DNA of 64,000 nucleotides. Origin: JBCBSZ01 sp039185015. GTDB taxonomy: Bacteria > Actinomycetota > Acidimicrobiia > Acidimicrobiales > Poriferisodalaceae. Positions 7,650 through 15,694 of this stretch are shown piece after piece (the first letter of the stretch is position 1; the number at the start of each line of letters is the position of its first letter). The notes beneath the pieces were generated by a model. That model was given only the letters and a program-made list of their open reading frames with translations, was not told where the DNA came from and did no database searches. The position numbers and the translations under genes are program-made. The stretch spans positions 124,001 to 188,000 of the forward strand of contig JBCDAU010000003.1 in NCBI GenBank assembly GCA_039185015.1, written 5' to 3'.

Positions 7650-9239
7650 ATGCGCCATGATGCTCCCGTGCCGACGCGGGACGCCCTGCCGCCGATTCGG
7701 TTCGCCCGCTCCGGTGGCGACCGCATCGCCTATCAGCAGTACGGTGACGGCCCTCACCTGCTGGGAGTGCCTCCGGCGGCCCAGAACATCGAGATGGCCT
7801 GGGAGTGGCCCGACATCGCGGCCATGCTCCACCGCTTCGGGCAGTTCTCGACCTACACCCACTTCGACAAGCGGGGCACCGGCAGCTCGGATCGGATCAG
7901 CCGCGTGCCGGGGATCGATGAGCGGGTCCAGGACCTGGCGGCGGTGATGGACGATGCCGGGATCGACCGGGCCCACATCCTCGGCATCTCCGAGGGTGGG
8001 CCCATGGCGGTGCTCTTCGCCCATGCCTTCCCCGATCGGGTCCACAGCCTGATCCTGTACGGCACCGGGGCCTCCCTCGTGCCGCAGGACCTGCCGCCGG
8101 AGGCGCTGGCCGAGGTCCGCGCCGGCCTGGCCCACTTCTGCGACGTCTGGGGCACCACGGCGTCGGTCACCGTCGACATGTTCGCCCCGTCCCAGGCGAA
8201 CAACACCGCCTTCCGCCGATGGTGGGAGGTCTACGAGCGTCGATCGGCATCGCCGGACACCCTGGCCGAGTTGCTACAGCTGTGGGAACTCGATGTCGTG
8301 ACCGAGCTGCTGCCCCAGCTGGAGGTTCCGGTGCTCGTCCAGCACCGGGTCGGCGATCAGATCGTGCCGCTCGATCAGGGTCGGGCCCTGGCGGCCGGCA
8401 TCCCGGGAGCCGAGCTGATCGAGTACGACGGCAGCGACCACTTCGGGTTCTTCGGCGACGTGGAGGGGTGGATGCGCGACCTGGAACGGTGGGTGACCGG
8501 CACCGTGGTCAATCGCCCGGCGATCAGGCCCGGCGCGCCTCGCATCGTGACGTTGGGCCGCTTCGCGGTGGAGCGGCCGGACCGCGACGGGCACTACGGC
8601 GAGGTGGCGCACGCCGATTGGGGGTCGCGTCTGGCCCGGCAGATCTGCAAGCGGTTGGCGGTGGCCGACGGCTGGCCGGTCACCCGGGCAGAGCTCATCG
8701 ACCAGCTGTGGCCCGAGGAGTCCGACCAGGCTCGACTCAACGCCCGGCTGTCGGTGCATCTGTCGGGCGTCCGCAAGGTGTTGGAGGGGGCGATCGTCGC
8801 CGACCGGGACACGGTCCGACTGGACCTGAGCCGGGTCCGGTGCGATCTGCACGAGCTCAACCGTGCGTCGGACGACTGGGCGGTGGTCGACGGCTACGCG
8901 GGCGAGCTGCTCCCCGAGGACCGCCACGAGGACTGGTCGAGCCCGGCCCGGGCCGGGGCCCTGGCCCGATTCGGCGCCGCGGCCCGTCGCCTGGCCGACC
9001 ACGCCACTGCAGCAGGAAACCACCAGCAGGCCGCCGACCTGGCCCGGCGGCTGGTGGCCGCCGAGCGTCTCGATGACGCCGCCCACCGCGTGCTGGTCGG
9101 TGCGCTCGCAGCTGCGGGGAACCACGTCGACGCCCGCCGGGCCCAAGAGGAGTGGGCTGCGGCCATGGCCGAGCTCGACACGTCCGTCCCACCGTTCGAG
9201 GACGTCGCCGGAGACCCTGGGCAGGGCCTGGGGCCTTAA
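7650..9239 (+). CDS. Alpha/beta hydrolase fused to winged-helix/BTAD (SARP-like) domain
   Basis: 529 residues. The first about 285 residues are an alpha/beta hydrolase: HFDKRGTGSSD oxyanion region, nucleophile elbow GISEGG, acid in VGDQIVPLDQG and histidine in DGSDHFGFFGD. After a short linker, residues about 300-400 look like a SARP/OmpR-type winged helix (ICKRLAVADGWPVTRAELID, ARLNARLSVHLSGVRKVLEG), and the C-terminus like a bacterial transcriptional activator helical repeat (AADLARRLVAAERLDDAAHR). This suggests a one-component regulator whose sensor is a hydrolase fold, related to actinobacterial adenylate-cyclase/hydrolase and BTAD proteins. The ligand is unknown. Confidence 0.75.
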   Translation: MRHDAPVPTRDALPPIRFARSGGDRIAYQQYGDGPHLLGVPPAAQNIEMAWEWPDIAAMLHRFGQFSTYTHFDKRGTGSSDRISRVPGIDERVQDLAAVMDDAGIDRAHILGISEGGPMAVLFAHAFPDRVHSLILYGTGASLVPQDLPPEALAEVRAGLAHFCDVWGTTASVTVDMFAPSQANNTAFRRWWEVYERRSASPDTLAELLQLWELDVVTELLPQLEVPVLVQHRVGDQIVPLDQGRALAAGIPGAELIEYDGSDHFGFFGDVEGWMRDLERWVTGTVVNRPAIRPGAPRIVTLGRFAVERPDRDGHYGEVAHADWGSRLARQICKRLAVADGWPVTRAELIDQLWPEESDQARLNARLSVHLSGVRKVLEGAIVADRDTVRLDLSRVRCDLHELNRASDDWAVVDGYAGELLPEDRHEDWSSPARAGALARFGAAARRLADHATAAGNHQQAADLARRLVAAERLDDAAHRVLVGALAAAGNHVDARRAQEEWAAAMAELDTSVPPFEDVAGDPGQGLGP

Positions 9240-9273
9240 GGGTTCCCGAAGAGCGGCGGTTCACGATGTGGCC

Positions 9274-9789
9274 ATGGCGACTTCAACCGCACTGCCGACT
9301 CCGACCGAGCCCTACGTCCTCCACCGCGACGAAGGCACCCACGGGCACTTCCTGAACCATCTCGCCACCCTGAAGTCGACCACCTCGACCGACGGTGCGA
9401 TGTCCATCGTCGAGTTCGTCGCGCCACGAGGCTTCGGGCCGCCCCTCCACCGCCACCTCGACGAGGACGAGGTGATCCTGGTGATGGAGGGCGAGGTGGT
9501 GTTCCGGTGGGGCGATGCGGAGATGACCGCCGCCGATGGCGGCATGGCCTACCTGCCCCGCGCCGTCCCCCACTCGTTCCAGGTCCTGTCCCACGAGGCC
9601 CGGCTGTTCACGGTGACCGCAGCGATCGACGGGCGACCCCGGTTCGACCGGTTCGTGGCCGCCCTCAGCGTCCCGACCGCCGACCCGACGATGCCCGAAC
9701 CGAGCGAGGTCGACCCCGCCCGCATCGCCGTCGTCGGCGGGCAGCACGGCATCGAGATCCTCGGCCCACCCCCGGGGCCCGTCACCTGA
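9274..9789 (+). CDS. Cupin domain protein
   Basis: 171 residues from ATG 9274. A single double-stranded beta-helix cupin: motif 1 includes PPLHRHLDEDEVILVMEGEV (metal-ligand His/His/Glu positions), motif 2 includes AYLPRAVPHSFQVLS. Probably a small cytoplasmic metal-dependent enzyme or binding protein. No pathway neighbour clarifies its substrate. Confidence 0.8.
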   Translation: MATSTALPTPTEPYVLHRDEGTHGHFLNHLATLKSTTSTDGAMSIVEFVAPRGFGPPLHRHLDEDEVILVMEGEVVFRWGDAEMTAADGGMAYLPRAVPHSFQVLSHEARLFTVTAAIDGRPRFDRFVAALSVPTADPTMPEPSEVDPARIAVVGGQHGIEILGPPPGPVT

Positions 9790-9840
9790 ACGGGGTGACC
9801 GCAGTAGCGTCACCTTCGGGTCGATCGAGGGGACGACGCG

Positions 9841-10860
9841 GTGCAGATGCCCGAACGCATGAGTGACGCCGTGAGTGCTGCGCTCGCGGCGATGGCCGAC
9901 CCCGGCGACCGGTGGTCGGGAGCCGAACGCCTTGCCATCGCCGCCACCGCTCGAGCGGCGTTCGCCGACCGCCACCGCGCGCCGTGGATGCGGGAGGCGC
10001 CCCCCGAGGGCGTCGTGCTCACCCCGGAGGTCGCGGCGATCGTGCGGACGCTCGCCGCCGACCTGCACCTCGTCGATCGGGACTGGGCGAAGGAGGCGAT
10101 CGCCGTCGTCGGCGAGGTTGCGTACGTCGAGCTGGTCGCGCTCGTCTCGTCGCTCGCGATCGTCGACGCCTTCGGCGAAGCGACCGGCGACGAGGCGCCG
10201 GGGCTCCCCGCCGCCCCGATGCCAGGTGACCCGGTAGACGACGAGCTGCCCTACGACGTCGGCGACATCGGCGCGTACGTCCCGATGCGGACACCGTGGC
10301 CCGACGCCAACGTCGGGCGAGCGCTGACGCTGGCGCCGAGCGGCAACGGGGTCTACCGGGCCCTCGCCATGGCGATGTACCACGACGGCGAGTTCTACGA
10401 CCTGGCCTGGAACCGGACGCTCTCACGACCACAGACCGAGGTCCTGGCGACGGCGGTGTCAGCCGCCCACGAGTGCTTCTACTGAACGACCTGGCACGCC
10501 ACGTTGCTCCGTGCGAGCAACGCCGAGACCGGCATCGACCGCCCCGAACACGCACACGAGCTGGAGGGGTTCGCGGCCGCCGTCGCTCGAGGGGCAGACG
10601 ACCTCACCGAGCGGCGTGATGACCTGCGGGAGCGCCTCGGCGACGAACGCTTCGCCGAGGCCGCGGCGGTGACCGCCGCCTTCCACGGCTACGTCCGGGT
10701 CGCGGAGGGCACCGGCATCCCGGTCGACGAGCTGGTGGTGGCCACCTCGACCGAGCTGCGCTCCGAGCTCGGCATCGACGCCTACGCCGGCCGGGCCAAC
10801 TCCGATCTGGGCATCTCCGCCCGACCCGCCGAGGACTTCACCCCCCGCCTCGACCGCTGA
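9841..10860 (+). CDS. AhpD-like selenoprotein with CxxU active site (TGA at 10483 read as Sec)
   Basis: 339 residues if the in-frame TGA is read as selenocysteine; 214 if it is a stop. The protein has two AhpD/carboxymuconolactone-decarboxylase-like helical halves; the N-terminal half lacks the redox pair. The C-terminal half carries E200-x11-C212-F-Y-U215-T-T-W-H219, exactly the AhpD signature E-x11-C-x2-C-x3-H with the second cysteine replaced by Sec. In M. tuberculosis AhpD the second Cys is the peroxidatic one, so Sec there makes chemical sense. The frame continues for 124 codons past the TGA, and a perfect hairpin follows it. Start: GTG 9841 after GAGGGG, with ATG 9847 close by. A nonsense-mutated pseudogene is the alternative, but less likely given two similar genes nearby. 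Confidence 0.85.
10483..10522 (+). promoter_or_regulatory. Sec codon UGA and bacterial SECIS element of the AhpD-like gene
   Basis: TGA at 10483-10485. Stem CGTTGCTC (10502-10509) pairs perfectly with GAGCAACG (10515-10522) around the loop CGTGC (10510-10514). The loop G lies 25 nt after the UGA; bacterial SECIS rules expect a G in the first two loop positions 16-37 nt downstream. Same loop as the elements at 36628 and 39276. Confidence 0.8.
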
Positions 10861-10867
10861 GGCGGGG
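10843..10867. terminator. Hairpin between convergent genes
   Basis: CCCCGCCT (10843-10850) pairs with AGGCGGGG (10860-10867) around a 9-nt loop, straddling the stop of the AhpD-like gene and facing the flavodoxin gene that ends at 10874. There is no T-run, so factor-independent termination is uncertain. Confidence 0.5.
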
Positions 10868-10873
10868 GCTCGC

Positions 10874-11632
10874 TCAGCGCCGGTGCTCGGGGCTGTGGAA
10901 GTCGGACTGGCAGCCGGCCGCCCACACGTCGGGCTGGTTGCCGTGGGCCGGGATGCCGCCGGCGTCCTTCAACATCCGAGCGAGGTGGAGGCAGTTCCAC
11001 ACGAGGAACGTCGTGTTCCGGTTGGTGAAGTCGTTCTCGGGACCACCTGAGCCCTCGTCCATGTAGGACGGCCCGGGACCGGCCTCACCCATCCAGCCGG
11101 CGTCGGCCTGCGGCGGCACCGTGTACCCGATGTGGGAGAGCGAGAACAGCATGTTCATGGCGCAGTGCTTCACGCCGTCCTCGTTCCCGGTGATCAACGC
11201 GGCGCCGACCTTGCCGTAGTCCCGGTACTGACCCTTGTCGTTGAGGTCGTGGGTGTAGCCGTACATCCGCTCGAAGACCCGGTTGCACACCGAGCTCTTC
11301 TCACCGAGCCAGACCGAGGTCCCGATGATCAAGATGTCGCAGGCGTCGATCTTCGCCTGGATCTGGGGCCAGTCGTCGCGCTCGTAGCCGTCACGGCCCG
11401 CGTAGTCGTGCTTGAGCCCGGCGGGGATCTCGTAGTCCACCGGCCGGAGGTACTCGACCGAGACGCCGTTGGTCTCGAGGATGTCCTTGGCGATGCCCAT
11501 CAGCCCCTCGGTGTGCGACAGGTTCGGCGACCGCGTCAGCGTGCAGTTGAGCAGCAGCGCGCTGAGATCGTCGTAGGTCGCCGGCGCGGTGTCGCACTGC
11601 TCCTGGGTGATGCGGTTCAGCTGGTCCGTCAT
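10874..11632 (-). CDS. Flavodoxin/NAD(P)H-dependent FMN reductase-like protein
   Basis: 252 residues from ATG 11632. Flavodoxin-like fold: an N-terminal strand LSALLLNCTLTRSPNLSHTE (phosphate loop), the central DILIIGTSVWLGEKSSVCNR, and KVGAALITGNEDGVKHCAMN. This is the NADPH-dependent FMN reductase/flavodoxin-like family, a cytoplasmic redox protein. It lies 31 bp downstream of the ABC permease and may share its transcript. Electron donor and acceptor are unknown; reduction of an imported chelate or quinone is possible. Confidence 0.8.
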   Translation of the reverse strand: MTDQLNRITQEQCDTAPATYDDLSALLLNCTLTRSPNLSHTEGLMGIAKDILETNGVSVEYLRPVDYEIPAGLKHDYAGRDGYERDDWPQIQAKIDACDILIIGTSVWLGEKSSVCNRVFERMYGYTHDLNDKGQYRDYGKVGAALITGNEDGVKHCAMNMLFSLSHIGYTVPPQADAGWMGEAGPGPSYMDEGSGGPENDFTNRNTTFLVWNCLHLARMLKDAGGIPAHGNQPDVWAAGCQSDFHSPEHRR

Positions 11633-11663
11633 GGCGTCATCCTGGCCCGGATCGGCGCGACTG

Positions 11664-12488
11664 TCATCCGATCGACGGCGATCGGATCGACACCCCAAGA
11701 CGCGGGGTGGATGGCCGCCCGACCCGGAGCGAGAGCGCCTCGAACGCCAACGCGGCGATGATCGCCACCAGGGCCCAGGCGAACACCTCGGCGGTGTCGA
11801 GCGACGTCCGGGCTCGGGCGATCCGGGCACCGATGCCGTCAGGACTGACGAACAGCTCGGCCATGATCGTGATCCGGTAGGCCGTCGCGGTCGCGTAGGC
11901 GCCGGAGGAGCGCAACGCCGGCGCGATGGCCGGCAGCGTGACGTGACGCAGCGTCCACCGACGACCGACGTGGAGGCCGGCCGCCATCTCGAGCAGCTCG
12001 GGGTCGACGCTGCGCACCGCCTCGTGGGTGGCGATCCACACGAGCGGCACGACGGCGAGGCCGACGACCCACGGCGTCGGATCACCGTCCAAGCCGACCC
12101 AGATCGCCACGAGCACCACGGCGATGATCGGTGGTGAGCCGGCCAGCACCGCCCGGGTCGGACGGAGCAGCGCATCGGCGACCGCCGAACGGCCCGTGGT
12201 GACGCCGAGCGCGACGCCCACGACGAAGCCCACGGCCGTACCCCGCAACGCTCGCCAACCCGTCCGCCACAGCTCTTCGGCGACGGTCGCGGCACCCAGC
12301 TCACCGAGCCGATCGATGGTCTCGCCCGGCGAGGCGACGATGACGGTCGGCTGTCGGGAGGCGACGGCAGCCCAGATCGCCAGGACCGCCCCGCAGCCGA
12401 CGACCGACCAGATGCCGAGGTGACGGGCGGACACCGGCCCCATGGCGACGTCCAGCGACCGCTCCGGCCTGTCCGAACCCTGGTTCAC
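11664..12488 (-). CDS. ABC transporter permease, SsuC/TauC-like
   Basis: 274 residues from GTG 12488, which overlaps the stop of the binding-protein gene (GTGA). BPD_transp_1 fold with about six membrane helices. The EAA-type cytoplasmic loop shows as ELLEMAAGLHVGRRWTLRHV with downstream LPAIAPALRSSGAY. Closest family known to me: nitrate/sulfonate/taurine/thiamine-precursor permeases. Works with the binding protein upstream and probably with the ATPase encoded divergently at 14400. Confidence 0.85.
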   Translation of the reverse strand: MNQGSDRPERSLDVAMGPVSARHLGIWSVVGCGAVLAIWAAVASRQPTVIVASPGETIDRLGELGAATVAEELWRTGWRALRGTAVGFVVGVALGVTTGRSAVADALLRPTRAVLAGSPPIIAVVLVAIWVGLDGDPTPWVVGLAVVPLVWIATHEAVRSVDPELLEMAAGLHVGRRWTLRHVTLPAIAPALRSSGAYATATAYRITIMAELFVSPDGIGARIARARTSLDTAEVFAWALVAIIAALAFEALSLRVGRPSTPRLGVSIRSPSIG

Positions 12489-13591
12489 GGAGCGAAGAGG
12501 GTGTCGTCGGGCAGCGCGCCGCCCACGGCCTCCGGCGTGAGCTCGACGAGGCCGGCGAACAGCAGATCGAGATCGGCCCGAGCCTCGACCGACGACCGCG
12601 TGGCCAGGTCGAGCTGTGGGAGCAGCGCGCTGAGGAGCGGCATCGGGAGTCCCGTCGCGTCGGCGAGCGTCGTCGCGGCGGCCTCCGTGTCGGACGTGAC
12701 CGTGGAGATCGAGGAGGCGACCGAGGACCGCAACGCCTCGATCACGGCCGGGTGCTCGTCGACGACGGCACCGGTGGCGATCAGCGCCACCTGGGGGAGC
12801 CGATCGCCCCCGGTCGCATCGCCCCACGCCACCTGGAGGTCGATGATGGGTGCCAGGTCGTGCCCGTTGGCCATCGCCTGACCGACAGCAGCGGTGGCGA
12901 AGTGCTCGGGCAGCACGGCGAAGGTCACGTTGCCGCTCGCCGCGGCACCGACCAGGTCCGGCAGGGCGGTGCCGTATCGCACGTCGACGCTCGCGAGATC
13001 GACGCCGTTCCGGCTCGCGAGATCGGAGAAGACCAGGTCGGCGATGTCACCCGGGAAGGGGATGTCGACCACCGCGCCGGCGAGGTCGGACCACGACGAC
13101 CCCGCTGGTCCGAGCACCTGGAGGAGCTGGGCGTCGACGATCGAGAGGATCCGCACGTCGACGCCGCGGGTGAACAGCGTCGCAGCGATGTTGGTCGGCA
13201 CGATCGCGACGTCGAGGTCGCCGGCGACGAATCCGGTGCGCAGCTGGTCGGGTGCGGTGATCGGCAGCTCCTCCACCGTCGCGACGGCGGCGAGCTCGGC
13301 GTCGGTGGACAACCCGCCGAGCGCGGCGAGCTGCACGACCCCGAACGGGACGCCGACGGTGAGCTCGATCGGTTCGTCGGTTGCCTCGGTGGTGGTGGTG
13401 GGCGGGGAGGTCGTCGGCGGCGCGGTCGTCGACGTCACCTCAGCCGCGGCGTCGCCGGCGCCGGCGCCCGTGGTCGAGGTCGAGGTCGCGGCGGCCACCG
13501 CAGCGTCGTCGGCCTCGTCGTCACCGCAGGCTGCGAGCACGAGGACGGCGGCGGTCAGGATCGCAGCAAGAGGTCGAGTGATGATTTGCAT
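12485..13591 (-). CDS. ABC substrate-binding lipoprotein, NMT1/SsuA-like
   Basis: 368 residues from ATG 13591. Signal peptide with lipobox LVLAACGDD, then a long Thr/Ala/Pro linker (to about residue 85). The mature domain resembles NMT1/SsuA/ThiY-type type II binding proteins: ELTVGVPFGVVQLAALGG, LRTGFVAGDLDVAIVPTN, and the second-lobe ALPDLVGAAASGNVTFAVLP. Substrate not assignable: sulfonates, nitrate, pyrimidine precursors and similar are all in the family. First gene of the operon with permease and flavodoxin. Confidence 0.8.
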   Translation of the reverse strand: MQIITRPLAAILTAAVLVLAACGDDEADDAAVAAATSTSTTGAGAGDAAAEVTSTTAPPTTSPPTTTTEATDEPIELTVGVPFGVVQLAALGGLSTDAELAAVATVEELPITAPDQLRTGFVAGDLDVAIVPTNIAATLFTRGVDVRILSIVDAQLLQVLGPAGSSWSDLAGAVVDIPFPGDIADLVFSDLASRNGVDLASVDVRYGTALPDLVGAAASGNVTFAVLPEHFATAAVGQAMANGHDLAPIIDLQVAWGDATGGDRLPQVALIATGAVVDEHPAVIEALRSSVASSISTVTSDTEAAATTLADATGLPMPLLSALLPQLDLATRSSVEARADLDLLFAGLVELTPEAVGGALPDDTLFAP

Positions 13592-13632
13592 GCAATCTAC
13601 CATAGGCATACCTTACGAAGGGAGGTCAACGA

Positions 13633-14403
13633 GTGATGACGACGGGAGACCGCGGCCGGTGGGTGGGCTACGAGCGGATGGCGCAGCACGTCTGGCCGGC
13701 GGCGCAGCGGCTCCTCGATCTGGTCGGCCCCCCCGTCGCCGGCGGTCCGCTCCTCGACGTGGGCACCGGCACGGGCACGGCGCTGACGCCGGCCGTCGAG
13801 CGCGGTTGGCACCCGATCGGCCTCGATCGATCCGCCGACCAGCTCGCCTCCATCGAGAACACCCGGGGACCGCTCCTCCTCGCCGACGGCGCCGCGATCC
13901 CGCTGGCGGACCGCTCGATCACGGCCGCGGTCTCGAACTTCGCGCTGATCTTCGCCCCCGACCCCGGAGCGGTCCTCGGCGAGATCGCACGCTGCCTGTC
14001 GATCGGTGGCGCGTGCGCCTGGTCGGCATGGAGCCCCGGGGGGTGGCCCGGCGCCTGGCGACTGATCCTCGCCGAGGCGACCGGTCGCGCCGCTCCGCCG
14101 TTCCCCGTCACGCTCGGGGAGGACGCCCTCGCTCGGGCAGCGATGGACGAGGCAGGGTTCGGGTCGGTGTCGGTCGAGCAACGTCGGCTGCGCTGGGACG
14201 TCACCGATGCTGGAGATGCCGTCGATCTCCTCACCACCGCTGCCGGTGGTCTCCGGGTGTTGCGCCGCGACGTCGAGGCGGCCGGGGTCTGGCCCGAGAC
14301 CCGCGCCCGCCTGGTCGACGACGCGACGGCGCGCCTGGTCGAAGGGCCGACCGGCATGGCCATCGACGACGCCTACCTCGCCGTCGTCGGCGTCGTCGGG
14401 TGA
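13633..14403 (+). CDS. SAM-dependent methyltransferase (class I, Methyltransf_11 type)
   Basis: 256 residues, from GTG 13633 or the adjacent ATG 13636, after a GGGAGG ribosome site. SAM-binding motif I reads LLDVGTGTGTALTPAVERGW, motif II region PIGLDRSADQL, and the post-motif acid/ADG segment LLADGAAIPLADRSI, then a FALIFAPDPGAVLGEIAR segment typical of UbiE/Methyltransf_11 enzymes. It overlaps the ABC ATPase gene by 4 bp and is divergent from the binding protein, so it probably modifies the imported compound. The acceptor is unknown. Confidence 0.8.
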   Translation: MMTTGDRGRWVGYERMAQHVWPAAQRLLDLVGPPVAGGPLLDVGTGTGTALTPAVERGWHPIGLDRSADQLASIENTRGPLLLADGAAIPLADRSITAAVSNFALIFAPDPGAVLGEIARCLSIGGACAWSAWSPGGWPGAWRLILAEATGRAAPPFPVTLGEDALARAAMDEAGFGSVSVEQRRLRWDVTDAGDAVDLLTTAAGGLRVLRRDVEAAGVWPETRARLVDDATARLVEGPTGMAIDDAYLAVVGVVG

Positions 14404-15008
14404 GCGCCGGCGACACGGTGCTGCTCCGCGCCGACCGCGTCGTCGCCGGACGGGGGACCTTCCGGACCGCACCGGTGTCCTTCGAGCTCCGCGCCGGCGG
14501 GCTGCTCGCGCTCGTCGGACGGTCGGGATCGGGGAAGACCTCGGTGTTGCGGACCCTCGCCGGGGTCGCCGAGCCGTGGTCCGGCAGCATCGAGGCGATC
14601 AGGCCCCCCGGCGTCTGCTTCCAGGAGCCCCGCCTCCTGCCCTGGCGGACGGTCGCCGACAACGTGACCTTCGGCATCGGCCGACGACCCGACGCAGAAC
14701 AACGCCGCATGGCTGCAGGACACCTCCGACGGCTGGGCATCGACGACCTCGCCGGCCGCTTCCCCGAGGACCTGTCCGGTGGTCAGCGGCGCCGCGTGGC
14801 GATCGCCAGGACGCTCGCCTCCGGGTCGCGCATCGTGCTCGTCGACGAGCCGTTCACCCAGCTCGACGATGACGCCGCCGCCCTCGTGGAGCGTGCCCTC
14901 GTCGACCACGTGGCGGCCGGCGGTGCCGTCGTGATCGCCGTCCACTCCCTCGACGGTGCGCGCTCGATGACGGACCACGCGGTCGATGTGGCAGCGCAGC
15001 CGTCCTGA
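14400..15008 (+). CDS. ABC transporter ATP-binding protein, SsuB/TauB-like
   Basis: 202 residues from GTG 14400, overlapping the methyltransferase stop. Walker A GRSGSGKT, Q-loop CFQEPRLLPWRTV (the LLPW signature is characteristic of SsuB/TauB/NrtD), ABC signature LSGGQRRR, Walker B IVLVDEPF, H-loop AVHSL. Short for the family (usually 240-270), lacking most of the C-terminal extension. It completes the importer whose permease and binding protein lie in the divergent operon at 11664-13591. Confidence 0.85.
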   Translation: MSAGDTVLLRADRVVAGRGTFRTAPVSFELRAGGLLALVGRSGSGKTSVLRTLAGVAEPWSGSIEAIRPPGVCFQEPRLLPWRTVADNVTFGIGRRPDAEQRRMAAGHLRRLGIDDLAGRFPEDLSGGQRRRVAIARTLASGSRIVLVDEPFTQLDDDAAALVERALVDHVAAGGAVVIAVHSLDGARSMTDHAVDVAAQPS

Positions 15009-15049
15009 TCGTCACACCGCTCGCGCCGGGATGTCGCGATGATGGTCCG

Positions 15050-15676
15050 ATGGCCGTGAGCGACGAACGCCACCTCGTCGACGAGATCGCGATGGCGATC
15101 GTGTCGACCGAGCTCCCGGCGGGCACCCATCTCACCGCAGCCGGACTCGCCGAGCGGCTCGACGTCTCGAGGACCCCGATCCGGGAGAGCCTCCGCGAGC
15201 TGGAGGCGCTCGGCCTCGTCGAGCTCCTGGGGCGGCGGGGCGCCTTCGTCGTCGATCCCGCCGACATCGACGCCACGGCGATGCGCGACCTCGTCGAGAC
15301 GAGGCGACTCGTCGAGCCGCACGTGCTCGGCCAGGCGGCCGAGCGCTCGACCGGCGCAGACCATCGCCGCTCCGAGGCGGCCCTCGCCGACGGAGACCGA
15401 GCGATGGCCAGGGGCGACGGCGGTCGGCTGAACATCGCCCACCACCGGCTGTTGACCTCGATGGTGGCCGGGTCGCACAACGATGCCGCGATCCGGGCAC
15501 TGCGACCGTTGCACTTCCGCACCTGCCTCGTCGTCGCACGGACGGCGGCGATCACGCTGCCGGAGGGCTGGAAGGTGCATCGACGCGTCGCCGAGGCGAT
15601 CGAGCGCGGGGACGGTGCGACGGCGGCCGCCCTGCACAGCGACCACCTCGGCGAGGTCCTCGAGTCGCTGGTCTGA
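15050..15676 (+). CDS. GntR family (FadR/FCD subfamily) transcriptional regulator
   Basis: 208 residues. N-terminal winged helix with the GntR signature LTAAGLAERLDVSRTPIRES and LRELEALGLVELLGRRGAFV. The C-terminal FCD domain starts at DLVETRRLVEPHVLGQAAER and has the histidine-rich metal/ligand positions (NIAHHRLL, HDAAIR-type helix). FCD regulators bind small carboxylates. Neighbours give no clear target; the importer operon just upstream is a candidate. Confidence 0.85.
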   Translation: MAVSDERHLVDEIAMAIVSTELPAGTHLTAAGLAERLDVSRTPIRESLRELEALGLVELLGRRGAFVVDPADIDATAMRDLVETRRLVEPHVLGQAAERSTGADHRRSEAALADGDRAMARGDGGRLNIAHHRLLTSMVAGSHNDAAIRALRPLHFRTCLVVARTAAITLPEGWKVHRRVAEAIERGDGATAAALHSDHLGEVLESLV

Positions 15677-15694
15677 GTCGACGCCCCCGGGGGG

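Noticed and set aside
15677..15694. CCCCCGGGGGG between the GntR gene and the ABC operon as a terminator.
   Set aside because: The self-complementary run leaves no room for a loop and no T-run follows.
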